From the NCBI GenBank assembly GCA_963555705.1, contig OY743189.1:9255501-9319500 (forward strand): a DNA stretch of 64,000 bases, written 5' to 3'. How positions within the stretch are numbered: position 1 is the stretch's first letter; every line of letters starts with the position of its first letter. The position numbers were made by a program, and so were the translations under genes. This stretch comes from Ligustrum vulgare (lineage: Eukaryota; Streptophyta; Magnoliopsida; Lamiales; Oleaceae). Shown piece after piece: positions 35,211-47,397 of this stretch. The notes below the pieces were generated by a model. The model was not told where the DNA came from, ran no database searches, and saw nothing but the letters and a program-made list of their open reading frames with translations.

Positions 35211-36900
35211 TTACATTTCATCCCAACCTCCATTTCGATATATCAATTCATTAATCCTTTTAACCCCGTCATGTCTTGGTGTCATCAGTTTGAAAAAGGA
35301 ACTATCCACCAACCAATTATCATCCCAAATATTGATAGTCTGTCCATTGCCAATCCACCAACAAGACACCTTCGAGATTAATTCCTTTCCCCACAATATA
35401 CTCTTCCAAACATGGGAGCTCCCCGGTTTATCCCTCGCTTGCAGAAAATGGGAGTCAGGAAAATGCTTGTCCTTCAAAATGCAAGTTACCAAAGAGTCAA
35501 GATTATGGATAAGACGCCATCTTTGTTTGGCAAGCAAACTTTGAATAAAATTGTTCATTTTGCAAAAGCCCAGGCTACTCTCATCTTTTGATCTACACAA
35601 AAAATTCCAGCTCACTCATGATAGCTTCCTCTCACCTTTTAGCAACCCCCACCAGAACTGAGAAATAAGGCTTTGAATCTCAACATAAAGACAGTTAGGT
35701 AGTCGAAAGATACTCATAATATACATGGGCATGGATTGCGAAACTGCTTTAATCATAACTTCACTAGCATAGGAGAAGAACCTTCGATTCCAGATTTGTA
35801 TTTTCTTCCAGACCTTCTCTTTTAACTCCTCGAAAGTTTTCATCTTACTTCTCCCCACCACAAATGCCATACCTAAATATTTATCATGAATTTTGTTGAC
35901 ATCAATAATCAATATTGCTCCTAATTCCCTTTTTCTATCCGTACCAACATTCGGTGAAAAAGTAATGAAGGTTTAATCCAAATTGACGAGTTGTCCAGAT
36001 GTTTAGCCATACACCTCAAGAATCTGTTAGATAGAGTTTGCATCCCTAAGATTCGTCCTCAAGAAAATTATAAAATCATCCGCGAAAAGAAGATGACTAA
36101 CCAGAAGGCCTCTTCTCGAACATCTCATCCCCAAAATATTATCATGCGCCTCCTCTCTTCTACTAAGGCTCGAGAACGCCTCAGCATAAATAATAAAAAG
36201 GTACAGAGAAAGAGGGAAACCCTTCCTGAGTCCCCTAGACTGTTTGACATGTCCCTTATAGCAACCATTAATGGTAAATCAAAATTATGGAGTCGAAATA
36301 CAGTCAATAATACGCCGAATCCAAGATTCAGGGAAGCTCATATGCTCCAGGATAGCGCCAATAAATCTCCACTCAACTCTGTCATATGCTTTACTCATAT
36401 CCAATTTGAGTGCCATAAATCCTTTGGAGCCATTATTCTTTTTCCCTACCGAGTGAAGCATTTCAAAGGCAATAATCGCATTATAGGTGATAAGTCTGCT
36501 AGGAACAAAGACACTTTGGTTGCTGGATATCAAAGGAGCTAAAACCTACATCAACCCGATTGCTAAGCATTTTGACACAGTCTTGTACAAAACATTACAT
36601 AGAGAAATAGGTCTGTAATTTCCAATAAACTTAGGTTTTGTTTTTTTGGGAATTAAAACAATAGTAGTGCGATTAATAAATTTTACAGACTAACCATTGT
36701 TGAGCACCCTAAGTTAGGTAGAGGATACGTGATCTTTGAGAATGTCCCAATGTGTCTGATAGAAGAGAGCATGAAATCCGTCAACTCCTAGTACTTTATG
36801 TGGCCCCATACTAAAAAGAGCCTCCGTGACCTCCTCTACAGTAAAAGTTTTTGAAAGAACCTGGATATCCTCCTAAAATAAAGAGCGCTCAATATTCTGA
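35211..36900 (-). pseudogene. LINE reverse transcriptase (broken)
   Basis: From high to low coordinates: [10 protein letters not shown] and [10 protein letters not shown] near 36600; FMALKLDMSKAYDRVEWRFI (RT Asp) in 36533-36285; FADD catalytic pair at 36075-36086; FSYASEVMIKAVSQSMPMYI in 35912-35616; and WRLIHNLDSLVTCILKDKHF with WWIGNGQTINIWDDNWL in 35615-35211. This order is that of a plant non-LTR element's ORF2. Many stops and frame changes make it dead. Confidence 0.87.
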
Positions 36901-37079
36901 ACTCCATCAACTATTTTTGTCTTCGACGGAACTCCGTTAGTGAAGAGTTAAGCATAATACGCCTCAATGTGTGTTACTATCTCATCTTCCTTCACCAGAA
37001 CCCAACCATTCTCCCCCTTCAAACTACAAATAGTATTTTTTGTCTTTCTCCTAGACGCCTACTGATAAAATTTTGTATT

Positions 37080-37340
37080 TCAATCACAATATTTTAACCA
37101 ATCTGCACGGGAGCGTTGTCGCCAAAAACTTTCATTTCTATTCTCAAGTAGTTCAATTTCCTTCTCCAAAGCTTTTATCTCCTTCATATGATCACCTGGG
37201 CAATGAGCACTCAAAAGTTCGTCTCTCCTTTTTTCCATGAGAGTAAGTTTCCTCTTACTCATGTCAAAATGATGCCAGTGATTTGAAAATATGTTATGAA
37301 TAAACCTGTCTTGAAAAATTACAGGGAAAGAGGAAGTCAA
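37080..37340 (-). pseudogene. LINE linker upstream of RT
   Basis: An 86-residue open piece with IKALEKEIELLENRNESFWR and QRSRADWLKYCD, the helical region between endonuclease and RT in plant LINE ORF2 (W-QRSR--WL--GD pattern). No endonuclease was recognised beyond it, so the copy is 5'-truncated, as is usual for LINEs. Confidence 0.75.
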
Positions 37341-38321
37341 AATTGATTACTTATATCTCTTTTGGAGTCCATGTACTTTTCAAAACCTTCAAAAATCCAT
37401 AAATCGAAAGGTGGAGAATAGTAGTTCACTTTAATCTTATGTAGTTCTTTGACCCGAATTGTTCTCGAAATGGTCCACTATACATTAGCGTATGAACTTT
37501 TGTATCCTCCTCTAGGATGTCTAACACTTGCATTTGATACCAAGTCTTTCCATGTGTAAAGTAGTTTTCGAAAGCAGAAATATTATTATCCGAGGGTATG
37601 GCTTGATCCTTATTCCCTTATAATAAAACAAGATTACAAGCCATTAGTTTTATATTTATTTTGTTTACAGTCAGAATCAATAAAATTTAAATTACAGAGA
37701 ATTTGATTGTTTTTATAAAGCATAGGAGTTGTGCACGGAATTCAATGGGAAATGCAGTGATTTACCTGATGTGGAAATTATACCTTCTCATCCATGAGCA
37801 CCAATCACTCTTAGTGGTGTTTTCTCTATTACTAAAACTTTTGAAGTCTCATTTTTCTGGCCTAGACTAACGTAAATAATGAGGCTGTATCCTTGCTTCA
37901 TTTTGTTGCTTTGATATATCTTACACAATAGAGAAAAATAAGGTTAAAAAGATGAATTTGAGTAAACAAAATAATTATTTTCCGTTTTTTATTGAAAGCA
38001 GAAGATGGACATAGAATTATAAAGAGGTAGGTACTTACAGAAATGTGAGATGAAAGTGCTGAAGAAATATAACAATATAACTAGTGTCTTTTCTACTATG
38101 GTTATATATAGGTTAAAACACATATATATATAGAGATAGAGATGCATGTAAGTCAATTAGTGTTTGTGTGGTTTAGGTAGAATGATAATAATAATATGGT
38201 GAAAGGATAGAAGTTAAAACAATGAATCATAAGTAAAAGTACATATTTGTTATGGTTTGTTAACCACTCAACATTAACATAAGAAAGTATTGCTGAGTGA
38301 AAAAGATGTTGATGCATTTCC
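37341..38321. other. Intergenic, nothing recognised
   Basis: No convincing gene. The segment 38258-38309 (ACTCAACATT...GAGTGAAAAAG) has a copy at 45435-45490 just outside the other end of the neighbouring Copia remnant. Confidence 0.5.
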
Positions 38322-38714
38322 CAGCCACTTTGAAAAAGAACGTTCCAATAGACAAGAAGACATCCCAACAGCTTGTTGCTTGTTGTTATTCCTCGAGAAA
38401 TGGAAACCGGATTAGGCTCACCGAAAGTAGCAAGATTTCTACGAAGATATTGGTCCTCTCTCACTACCTTTCCACCTCTATCTTTTCCAAGTCATAGAAA
38501 ACCAAGAGAGGTTTCCCCCTCTTATGCATTTCAAAATTCAAATTGGAGTTGATCACAAGATGACATGTGGATTAAGTGAACCACCATTTTATTCCACAAA
38601 TCTTCACCCTGGATCACATTAATCCATTACCAATTTCCCCGGTTACAAGCGTTATCCATGTGTTTAGTCTTATAATTTATCATCCCTCACTCCTGCTAAG
38701 TACCTGCAAAACAA

Positions 38715-40087
38715 CTAATTAGTATCAATAGCAAGAATTGATAAATATTTGTTGAATTTACCTACCGCAAGTACTTTTGTTCCAACATCTGCAGAATTAT
38801 CATCAAATGCAATTTTAAGCAGTTTAAACTTACTAGGAGAAGTTTTCTCCAAAATAAAATTATACTTTACCTCAATGTGCTTAGACCTTTTATGATAAAC
38901 AAGATTTTTACATAGCATTAAAGCACTTTGACTATTAGTAAATATCATAGCAATTTCATGCAAGAAGTTTAGTTCACATAATAGACCTTAAAACCACATG
39001 CATTTTTTTACAATTTTAGTGAGTGCAACATACTCAGTTTCAGTGTTGGAGAGTGTAACAATTAATTGCAATTGTGATTTCCATGTGAAACAATTATAAC
39101 CCAAACAGAAGAAGTAAGAAGTGATAGATTTCCTTTGATCTTTATCCCCTGCAAAGTCAAAATCTACATATCCCCTAAGCTCTGGCTTATCACTTCTCTT
39201 TTCAAGCACTAAACCCCTTTTTAAAAATACTGCTAGATATTCTAATAGCCATTTTAATGCAGCCCAATGAGATTTACCTGATTTAGATATAAACCCACTA
39301 AAAAAACTAACTGCACATGCAAGGTCCGATCTAGTGATAATCATATAATACATCACAGAATCAATGACATTAGCACAAGGAACATTACTCATTCATGCTT
39401 CTCATCTTCATTCAATTTCCCATGAAGAAAAGCAATATTAACATCTAGTTGCTCTAATTCCCAATCATATTGGACAACTAACGCTAAGACAAACCTGATA
39501 CTTTTATACTTAATGACAAGTGAAAACACCTCATTATATTCTATCCCCTCTCTTTGAGTAAATTTCTTAGCTACCAATCTAGCTTTGTATCTTAAAGGGT
39601 AATTAGCTTCAACTCCTTCTTTCAACTCCTAGATCCATTTACAATAGACTATCTTTTGATTCCTTAGTTTTTCAACCAACTTCCAAGTCTAATTTTTGTT
39701 CAGAGATTGGATCTCCTCCTTCATAGCATTTTTCCAATTTTTAGACTTTTCACAGGTGATTGCTTCCTCAAATGAAGCAGGTTTAACTAAATCTAAGGCT
39801 TCACCTGAAACTAAGACATAGTCAATCAAATTAGAAGAGATGTATTTCATATTTGGTCTAACTTCTCTCCTCTCCCTATCTCTCACTAATTAGTAGTCTT
39901 CCAAATTAGTACTTGCAGATGTTTCTTGATCAGGGGCGTCTGTTTCAAGAATTTCAGGAATTTCTAGTTTACGTTGCTCTACCAAGACTTCTTGGTCTGC
40001 TTCCACTTGAGGTTGGGTTTCACTACCCTCTGAATTATCTTCATCTAATCTCTTCACATCAAAATCAATATTCTTCTCAGTAGAAGA
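38715..40087 (-). pseudogene. Copia RT and RNase H, core deleted
   Basis: 39886-39389 gives KNWKNAMKEEIQSLNKN, RYKARLVAKKFTQREGIEYN and QLDVNIAFLHGKLNEDE, the start of Copia RT. The very next frame (39392) jumps to NVIDSVMYYMIITRSDLACA, which in the family lies well over a hundred residues further on. The catalytic YVDD region is therefore deleted. RNase H follows: GYVDFDFAGDKDQRKS, SNTETEYVALTKIVKKCMWF and IFTNSQSALMLCKNLVYHKR. 40087-39890 is an acidic linker. Confidence 0.85.
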
Positions 40088-40450
40088 TTGTAGCATACCC
40101 GGTCCTCAAGGGCTGCCGGCCGTCTACTCATGGTCTTTCCACTCCCCCCTGGTCGTCCTGCTCCTCAAGGGCTGGCAGCCTCGTTTCCAGGAAGTAAACT
40201 TTTGCCTCCCCAGGGATTCGAACCTTGTACCTAGGGGTTAAGTACAAACTTCATTGAAGTGGTCTAATGGTACCAGGGATTCCATGAAGTTTGTACTTAA
40301 CCCCTAGGTACAAGGTTCGAATCCCTGGGGAAGCAAAAATCCACTTCCTGGAAACGAGGCTGCCAGCCATTGAGGAACAGGACGACCAGGGGGGAGTGGA
40401 AAGACCATGAGTAGACGGCCGGCAGCCCTTGAGGACCGGGTACGCTACAA
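40088..40450. mobile_element. 363-bp foldback with tRNA-like B boxes
   Basis: Two arms of about 167 bases (40088-40254 and 40284-40450) are near-perfect inverted copies around a 29-base loop (40255-40283). The ends read GTAGCATACCCGGTCC and its near complement, flanked by AAGATT on both sides, a likely 6-bp target copy. Each arm holds GGTTCGAATCC, a perfect polymerase III B box as in tRNAs and SINEs. The loop holds TGGTCTAATGGTA, an A-box-like string. It could be an inverted SINE pair or a terminal-inverted-repeat element that captured a tRNA-like piece. Confidence 0.8.
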
Positions 40451-41555
40451 AGATTCTCCATTATCAGCTTGTTTATATATGGTCTTAAGATAAGGCATAT
40501 CAAGTTCATTAAACTTCACATTTTCATGCCCTTACCATCTAAAACTTATAATCTATAACATTTCACTCTCTTAGGATAGCCTCACATGACACAGTTAGTA
40601 GCCCTAGGGTCTGACTTACCATCAACCTGATGTGCATAAATAGCACAACCAAATACTCTAAGGTGTGACAGATTTGGTGGTTACTCAGTCCACAATTCTT
40701 AAGGAGTCTTAAAGTCAACAGTACTTGAAGGTAACCTATTTATCAAATAGGTAGCGGTACAAACAGTTCCACTCCAAAAGCCTTTAGCTAACCCTGAACT
40801 AATCAACATGCATCTAACTTTATTCATTTAAGTACAATTCATCCTTCAGCTACCCCCATTTTGCTGGGGAGGTGTAGATCTTACAGTCCTATGTCTCCTA
40901 ATACCTCTATCCTTACAGAAGGTATCGAATCGAACTCAGAGTTACAAAACTTTAGAACATTGTCCTTCTTAAGAGTTCTTACACTTTTCCTCATCTGGTT
41001 CTCAATTAAAGAAATCCAAGACTTAAACTTACTAAAATTGACAGATTTGGATTTAAGGGGATATACCCAAACTTTCCTCGAGTAGTCATCAACAATCGAT
41101 AGAAAAAATCTAATACCTCCATTTTTGGGATTTTTTCAGGTCCCTACAAATCAGCATGAATGTAGTCTAAAGGTCTGTTAGTGCTATGCTCACATATTCC
41201 AAAGCTAATCCTATGTGACTTTCCTAAAACACATGTTTCACAAAAGCTTAAAGGTGCAACACTATCATTTTCTAGTAAACTCTGATCACTAAGACATATA
41301 AACCCCCTGTTTTCTATGTGTCCCATCCTCTTATGTCAAAAATCTGATCTATCTTCATATATTGTAGACAATGTAGACTCGTAGGCCTCTAAGGCTTTAC
41401 CTTGTAGGATATACAATTCGTACCTCTTGGGACCTTTCATAACAACTAGAGAGCCTCAATTCACTTTCGTAGTACCAAAATGAGATTTGTACACATAACC
41501 CTCATGTTCCAAAATTCCTAAGGAAATGAGGTTCCTCTCAAGGCCCGAGACATAC
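40451..41555 (-). pseudogene. Copia integrase region (broken)
   Basis: 41555-41456 has RNLISLGILEHEGY, the segment after protease. 41326-41144 has FCETCVLGKSHRISFGICEH and PLDYIHADL, the GAG-pre-integrase Cys pair and first catalytic Asp. The remainder to 40451 has stops throughout. It is interrupted at 41556 by a solo LTR. Confidence 0.8.
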
Positions 41556-42938
41556 TGTAACACTCCAGACTTTTTGGTTCCATAATGCTGGAGTGTTACT
41601 AAAAACAATTTGACTTTTCTTAAATATAAATGAGGTAACATAAATAAATGATTTTGCCAAACATGAAGTTGAATTTCTTTACAACATAATCTTTAAAATA
41701 TAACTTAATAAAATAAACATGTTTGGAATAGTAACTAAATTGAAATTTAAAACTTAAATATTTTATCTCTTCAAATCCCCTTGACAGCCCGCATTACCAA
41801 TTAGCCACAGATCCAATTGATCCCGAACTAACCTGAAAAATGTTTTAAAATAAGGAATGATCATACGAATATACTCAGTATAGATCTCGTGCCTGTATTT
41901 TCACAATTTAATATCAAAAGCAAGTAAATTACCCACATAATATACTTTCATAGTGGGATAAAAACCTGACCATTTCATTCTCGATTTAGGTCTTACCCAT
42001 TCTCAATCTCAATTTAGGGTCTAGTCCTGTGACTAACTTCTGTAGATCTACATAGTACCCTTAGGTATTATCCATAAGATCCCCTTAATTCGGATCACAT
42101 AATAATGCATAAAATACTCAACTTAAAACATTAAAAAGTGAAAATACAAACCACTTAGCATATAGTGAAATCCATACCTTGTTCATTAAATTGATCGTGA
42201 AATTGAACAACAAGAACCGAAAATTATTGTCAAACGAATCTCGACCGTGTCGAAAAACTTTATTTCTTTCTCTAACTCGTTTTGTTTCTACTATTACTTC
42301 CTAACTCTTTTTTTTTTTTTTTTTTTTGTCTTTCTCACAATGGTGTGAAAAATATGTGCACTGACTAATGGGGTTTAAATAATAGAATTTGGTGTGATGC
42401 AGGTGCTTAATCGATGCATAAGTCGGTGTCCTTAAAATACTAGAATTTGGCGTGAAATCGGTGCAAACACGTAACTCCTTAAATAATGGGATTAGTGTGC
42501 AATAATCCGTGCATTAACAGGTAATTAAGCGTGAATAGAATTTTGATTTCCTATGGACAAGTGAAGTTGAAATCAATAGAAATAAGGATAAGTTGAAAAA
42601 GATTTTGAAAAGGATTGTGATTCCCCACAAAGTGAATTGCAATTAAAACTTTAGAATATCTTTTCAAAGTTGTATTCATTTAATTAACTATAAGTTGATG
42701 TGATTTTATTCAAAATAACTTTTTCTTAAATCATAATTTTTAATTAATCACGATCTATAAAACGAATATAATATCGATATATTAATTATCAATCTATAAA
42801 AATTTAAATATTTGGCCCCAATAAAAATTTGTTGTCAAAACATAAAATATTTTAGTCTTCGACTTCTCAAAATCATTAAAATACATAAAATAATAAAATC
42901 GTTAAATAATTCAACTCTAAAATTTTTGGGGCGTTACA
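41556..42938 (-). mobile_element. Solo LTR of a gypsy element
   Basis: Plus-strand ends are TGTAACACTCC and GGGGCGTTACA, with flanks CATAC (41551-41555) and CATAT (42939-42943), a target copy with one mismatch. It splits the Copia reading exactly at a VRYV-type phrase that resumes on the other side. No internal coding. Its start on the minus strand (TGTAACGCCCC) matches the LTR start at 1184, so the family may be the same or related. Confidence 0.88.
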
Positions 42939-42943
42939 CATAT

Positions 42944-43900
42944 CTAACATTCAAAAGAGATCTGATCATGCAATCATGCATCATAATAGCAATATCACTT
43001 ACTCCTTCCATAGTCTGTGTATAGTTGTCCCTCCAAGTACACATTCCTAGACTTAATTTCTCTATAGTTATAAAACTAAGATTTAACGGACTCATATGGA
43101 CAGTGGCACCGAGTCTAAAACCTACTCACCATCAAAATCAATTTTAGACACATTCATAGCTTGTGGTCTATCTAAAGCATGATTGACATTAATGTCATCA
43201 CATGTCAAAGTCATCATCTGAAGATTATCAAAGGCATCAGTTACAACAATTAGGTTCTGATCATCACTCTACTGAGGTCTATGTTTCTTCTTAAAGTTAT
43301 CCTAATCTTTGTTGAAATATCCCATTTTACCAAAATGGTATAATTTCTTAATACTCTTATCCCGAGACTTAGACCTACCCTTCGATTTTCCTCTACTCTT
43401 CTTAGTTTGGAAATAGTTTTCTCTTGACTCCCTCGACTCATTTCTCCCTCTAAAACAACTAAACAAACTCTCTTCCCTCGAGCTACAACCCTTTGACTCC
43501 CTCTTCCTCTCTAGCTCCCTAGCCATTAAAGCCTTAACTATAACATCTAAAGTCATGGTGTCCCTAGATAGGTGATAGCATTCCTAATATCTCTGTAGGA
43601 CTCAAGAACAGCACTTAACATTATAGTAGCTAGATATTTATCATCAAATTTATTTCCATTGTGGGCCAAACACTTTACAAAATTGTTGAATTCACTCAAA
43701 TTAGATTCAAGATCCTTTCCTTGATCCAATCTAAAGTTGACAACTTTTTGAATTAAGTGAATCTTCTTGGTTAAAGATTTTGTCAAAAAAAGTTTGTCAA
43801 GTGCTTCCCACGATTTTTTAGCAGTCGTATGCTTTTCAACTTGCCCTACTATATCGTCGGATAAATGCAATATTATAGAACTATGTGCAATTTCATTCAT
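42944..43900 (-). pseudogene. Copia gag and protease remnant
   Basis: 43900-43553 holds HLSDDIVGQVEKHTTAKKSW and FRLDQGKDLESNLSEFNNFV, the Copia gag (UBN2-type) domain. 43556-43302 is Lys/Arg/Ser-rich and ends at LYHFGKMGYFNKD, where a CCHC knuckle should be; its Cys residues are gone. Near 43100 GATVHMSP is the tail of the protease active-site loop. The pieces lie in different frames. Confidence 0.82.
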
Positions 43901-44736
43901 CTCAGTAATTTCATTAGGTTTATCTAGTAATGCTTTTGAATAAGTACTAGGGTTATTAAGTACTTTAGAAACTTATCTCCCTTACCTTTAAATTGCGAAA
44001 GTTCAACACAAGAACCCATAATGCAAATAAGGAAAATTTCAAACAAGTTAACACAAAGCAATTACACACACATAAATGTAAGATCAAACCAATTTTATAC
44101 ATATAATTTTCAAGATGACCACACAAACAATATATTAACAAGTAACACACAACAGTTCTAAGAAATATAGCACATAGTCAAAATTCTAATCCTACGTGAG
44201 TTCTACCAACAAGCAATGGCTATCGACAAGGTAACCCCTAACACTATATGATCACCTCACAAAATCCTCTAGAATATCAAATACTGTAATTAAAATAAGG
44301 GATAGTCAATGCAAATCGAGCGGACTTTTCCGTGTCCATATAATTGAGTTTCGTAAAACGAACTTTGGAATTAGAATCAGTAGGTCGTACTGAAACTTTT
44401 GTCCAAAATTGACTTCGCCGAAAAATCGCGCCACTGCTATCCACCGCCACCGGAGAAAAAAATCCAAAACACTAGAAGCAGTTCATTGCCCTCACGAACC
44501 CAATGACGGTAACTATTTCGTGATCGAAGTTCTACCCGAGCCAGAATCTTTGTTTGAATGTCTGATTTTCACACCCTATTTTCGATTCCAGCCTAACTTC
44601 TGGTCCAACGACCTCCTTGACACAACGATGATTCTAGTAGCTTTAGCTTGCCGGTTGGCTGACCGGATGGAAGAGCTCAAAAAAGGTTAGAACCTTTTTT
44701 TTCTTCCTTCCTCCCTCTTGCAGCTCGGTCCTACCT

Positions 44737-44773
<37 letters not shown>

Positions 44774-44882
44774 TTTTGGCTTTCACTTGGATAGTGCGGT
44801 TACTACACCATTCTCCCACCGGTCGGCTTCACTCCTCTCTCGATCGGAGCTACTCCGGTTTTTCAATCATGGTTTCCTCTTC

Positions 44883-44940
<58 letters not shown>

Positions 44941-45097
44941 GCTTAACCTTTTGGACGATGCTACTTGGCTCCACCATTTTTTGCTCTTGTCTATAACCGG
45001 TTTTTGCCCCTTTTTCCTTTGGTTTCTTCACTATCTCAACTCTTCTGCTTCTCGTTTTTTGCCTTTCTTCTATAGCTATTTCACCATAGCTATGATA
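43901..45097. other. Leader and LTR-like non-coding stretch
   Basis: No gene supported. It holds a TA run (about 44752-44774) and a CT microsatellite (about 44885-44934). By position this is the leader and possibly part of the right LTR of the decayed Copia element. No primer-binding site was recognised. Confidence 0.5.
44885..44934. repeat. (CT)n microsatellite
   Basis: About 50 bases of CT repeat. Confidence 0.95.
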
Positions 45098-45948
45098 TCT
45101 TTGAAGAAGAACGTTCCAGCAGACAAGAAGAAATCCCAATAGCTTGTTGCTTGTTGTTGTTCCTTGTGAGCTCAATTTAAAGACCACTTAAACACACTGA
45201 AACATAGCACCATCATTCTCGAGAAATGACAACCAAATTAGGCTTGCCAGAAGTAGCAAGATTTCTCTAAAGATATTGGTCATCTCCCACTTCTGCCTCT
45301 CCACCTCTATCTTTGTTAAGTCATAGAAAACCAAGAGAGGTTCCCCCTCTTATGCATTTCAAAATTCATAATGGAGTCAATCACAAGAAGACGTGTGGAT
45401 TAAGTGAACCACCACTTTATTTTACAGATATATATTAAAAATGTCAACCAGTCAACATTGAGATAAGAAAGTATAGTTGAGTGAAAAGATATTATATATT
45501 AAAAAATATAGATTTAGTACAACTGGTAAGTAAATCTACTCTTGGATAAAAAGATTTGATGGATCAAGTGGATTTGTCACTTTTGGTGTTGTACAATTCT
45601 AAAGTACTTCTTAATAATTTGAAAAAATGCTTAAGGATTTTTGTAATTTATACATTTTTAGTGGGATAGTAATGGGACGCGTTCGGGATAGGTTTCTCGC
45701 CCCGTCCCACGAGAAGAACCCCAAATTCATACCAGTCTCATGACTTTCTAAATCATAACGGGGCAAGACAAGCATAGGTTCGGGGTGGGGCATCCTGTAC
45801 GCACCCCTCCTTGCCATGTTTATTATATTTTTCTTTAAAAAAAATATTAATTTGAACAATTTTTTTACTTATTTTATTGCTACATTCCATCCATCCTAAT
45901 TTAACATTTTTAAATAACACAATCATTAATCAAATAAGATCCTACAAT

Positions 45949-46482
45949 TAGGGGTGGGCGTGGGTTGGGTTGGATCGGTTTTTTGTCCAACCCGAACCCA
46001 ACCCACTATGGTCGGGTTGATAAAAAATCAACCCAACCCAACCCAACCCAAATATGAGTTCAAACCCAACCCAACCCAACACAATCAAGTTTCGGTCGGG
46101 TTGGGTTGGGTTAGGTGGTTTGGGTTTTGGTTCAATTAAATAAAATTCTTAGAAAATTAAAAAATTATGCCCATAAATCAACTATTAACTCAAATAAATT
46201 ATGTATAATACAATAAGCTCAAATATAATAAATTGAATATTTGCTAATAAAACTAAAATATGTTCAAATTATATTTGAGTTTTATCCAAATTAAAAATGG
46301 ATTTAAGATTCTTGAAATTTAAATGGTTTTATATTTTTTAAATTTTGATTTGGTTGGGTTGGGTTTTTCATCCAACCCACAACCCAACCCAACCCAAACA
46401 ATTTTTTTTTTTTTATAACCCAACCCAACCCAACCCGATCGGGTTGGGTTGGGCGGTTTTGGCGGGTTGATGCCCACCCCTA
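45949..46482. mobile_element. hAT-type MITE with exact 8-bp target copy
   Basis: Ends TAGGGGTGGGC and GCCCACCCCTA are perfect inverted copies. Both sides carry CCTACAAT (45941-45948 and 46483-46490), the 8-bp target duplication of hAT transposons. The interior is made of GGGTTGGGTT and AACCCAACCC runs in opposite orientation; these are not telomere repeats (TTTAGGG). 534 bp, no gene. Confidence 0.92.
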
Positions 46483-46659
46483 CCTACAATATATTCAAAT
46501 ACTCATTATAAACAACAATTAAAAAAATATAATATTTTTTCAAACTATATAGTAAAAAAAATTTAATTACTTTTTTTAATTTATGGGGCGGGTAAAACAA
46601 AACCCGCCCCAAACCCGCTTTGAGTATTTTATTTAAATCTCATACTTGCCTCGCCGACC

Positions 46660-47246
46660 TGTAAGGGTTTGAGTCACCAGAAATCACCCCAAATTTATAA
46701 TCAGAAACAATAATCGCAAGAACACACAGATTTTACCCAAAGGGTCCGGAGGTTCGGCGACCACTTCCAACGCCTACATCCCCCGTTGATTCTCCACAAA
46801 TGTGGATCTGACTCAAGAACTTTATTGATCACGCCAAAATACAGATTACACAACTCACAAGAAGTTCTTCCTCTTTTAACCCTAAATCACGCTATACAAC
46901 AGAATTCCAGAACTGAAAACAATACGTTACAGTACAAATGTCTCTCAATAGAGACTCTGAAAAACAAACGAGATTATATCAAGAAAAGGGCACCAAACTG
47001 GTTAAAGAGAAGAAACAAGATGAAGACCCAGGCTTCGTATCAGAGAGTGCAGAGAGAAGAGGCAAAGAGGCGTATCAAAGAATGAAGTCAGAATGAAACC
47101 CTAAAGCCGGTGTCACACCTCTTATAAGGCACAGCCAACTGATCCGTTCAGATTGTGCCAAGTGGACAGTGCTGATCAAAATAGATGTAACAAAAATCTG
47201 AAAACACGCTTTTGGTTTCTAAGTAAAATTGGCACACGACTTCACA
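46660..47246 (-). repeat. Young Copia LTR, left copy (3' LTR)
   Basis: Starts TGTAAGGGTTTGAGTCACC and ends ACGACTTCACA. A 99-codon plus-strand frame inside it (46786-47085) recurs in the other LTR at 52066-52365, only because the LTRs are copies. Confidence 0.96.
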
Positions 47247-47397
47247 ATCTCCACCTTGCCAATTTGAATTTCATCTAATAGTTCCTGAATCAGCCAAATC
47301 AGTATAATTGACTCCTCAATTCCTGCAAAGAACTCAACATAAAAACTAATAAACAGATACAAATATCTATACGTGCAATAATCAGTTTCAGCACAAT

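Larger units (their letters stand above)
38322..45426 (-). mobile_element. Decayed Copia element with two later insertions
   Basis: Similar blocks at 38322-38596 and 45098-45426 share AACGTTCC, CAGCTTGTTGCTTGTTG-type wording, ACCAAGAGAGG and AGTGAACCACCA; both end in CA and look like LTR parts. Next to the left one a purine tract (minus, AGGGTGAAGATTTG) fits the polypurine tract. Between them, minus strand: gag, protease remnant, integrase, RT and RNase H pieces. A foldback (40088-40450) and a solo LTR (41556-42938) were inserted later. Target copies of the whole element were not found. Confidence 0.75.

Noticed and set aside
40261..40330. Possible tRNA gene from the B box GGTTCGAATCC
   Set aside because: No complete cloverleaf could be drawn; the B box occurs in both arms of a foldback element.
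44409..44690. 93-codon frame that could be a host exon
   Set aside because: No recognisable domain or splice partner, and it lies in the leader/LTR region of a decayed Copia element.
46010..46440. Possible interstitial telomere repeats
   Set aside because: The unit is GGGTTGGGTT, not TTTAGGG, and it is enclosed by hAT ends with an 8-bp target copy.
46786..47085. 99-codon plus-strand frame, repeated at 52066-52365
   Set aside because: The two copies are alike because each lies in an LTR of the same element; no domain and no sign of coding constraint.
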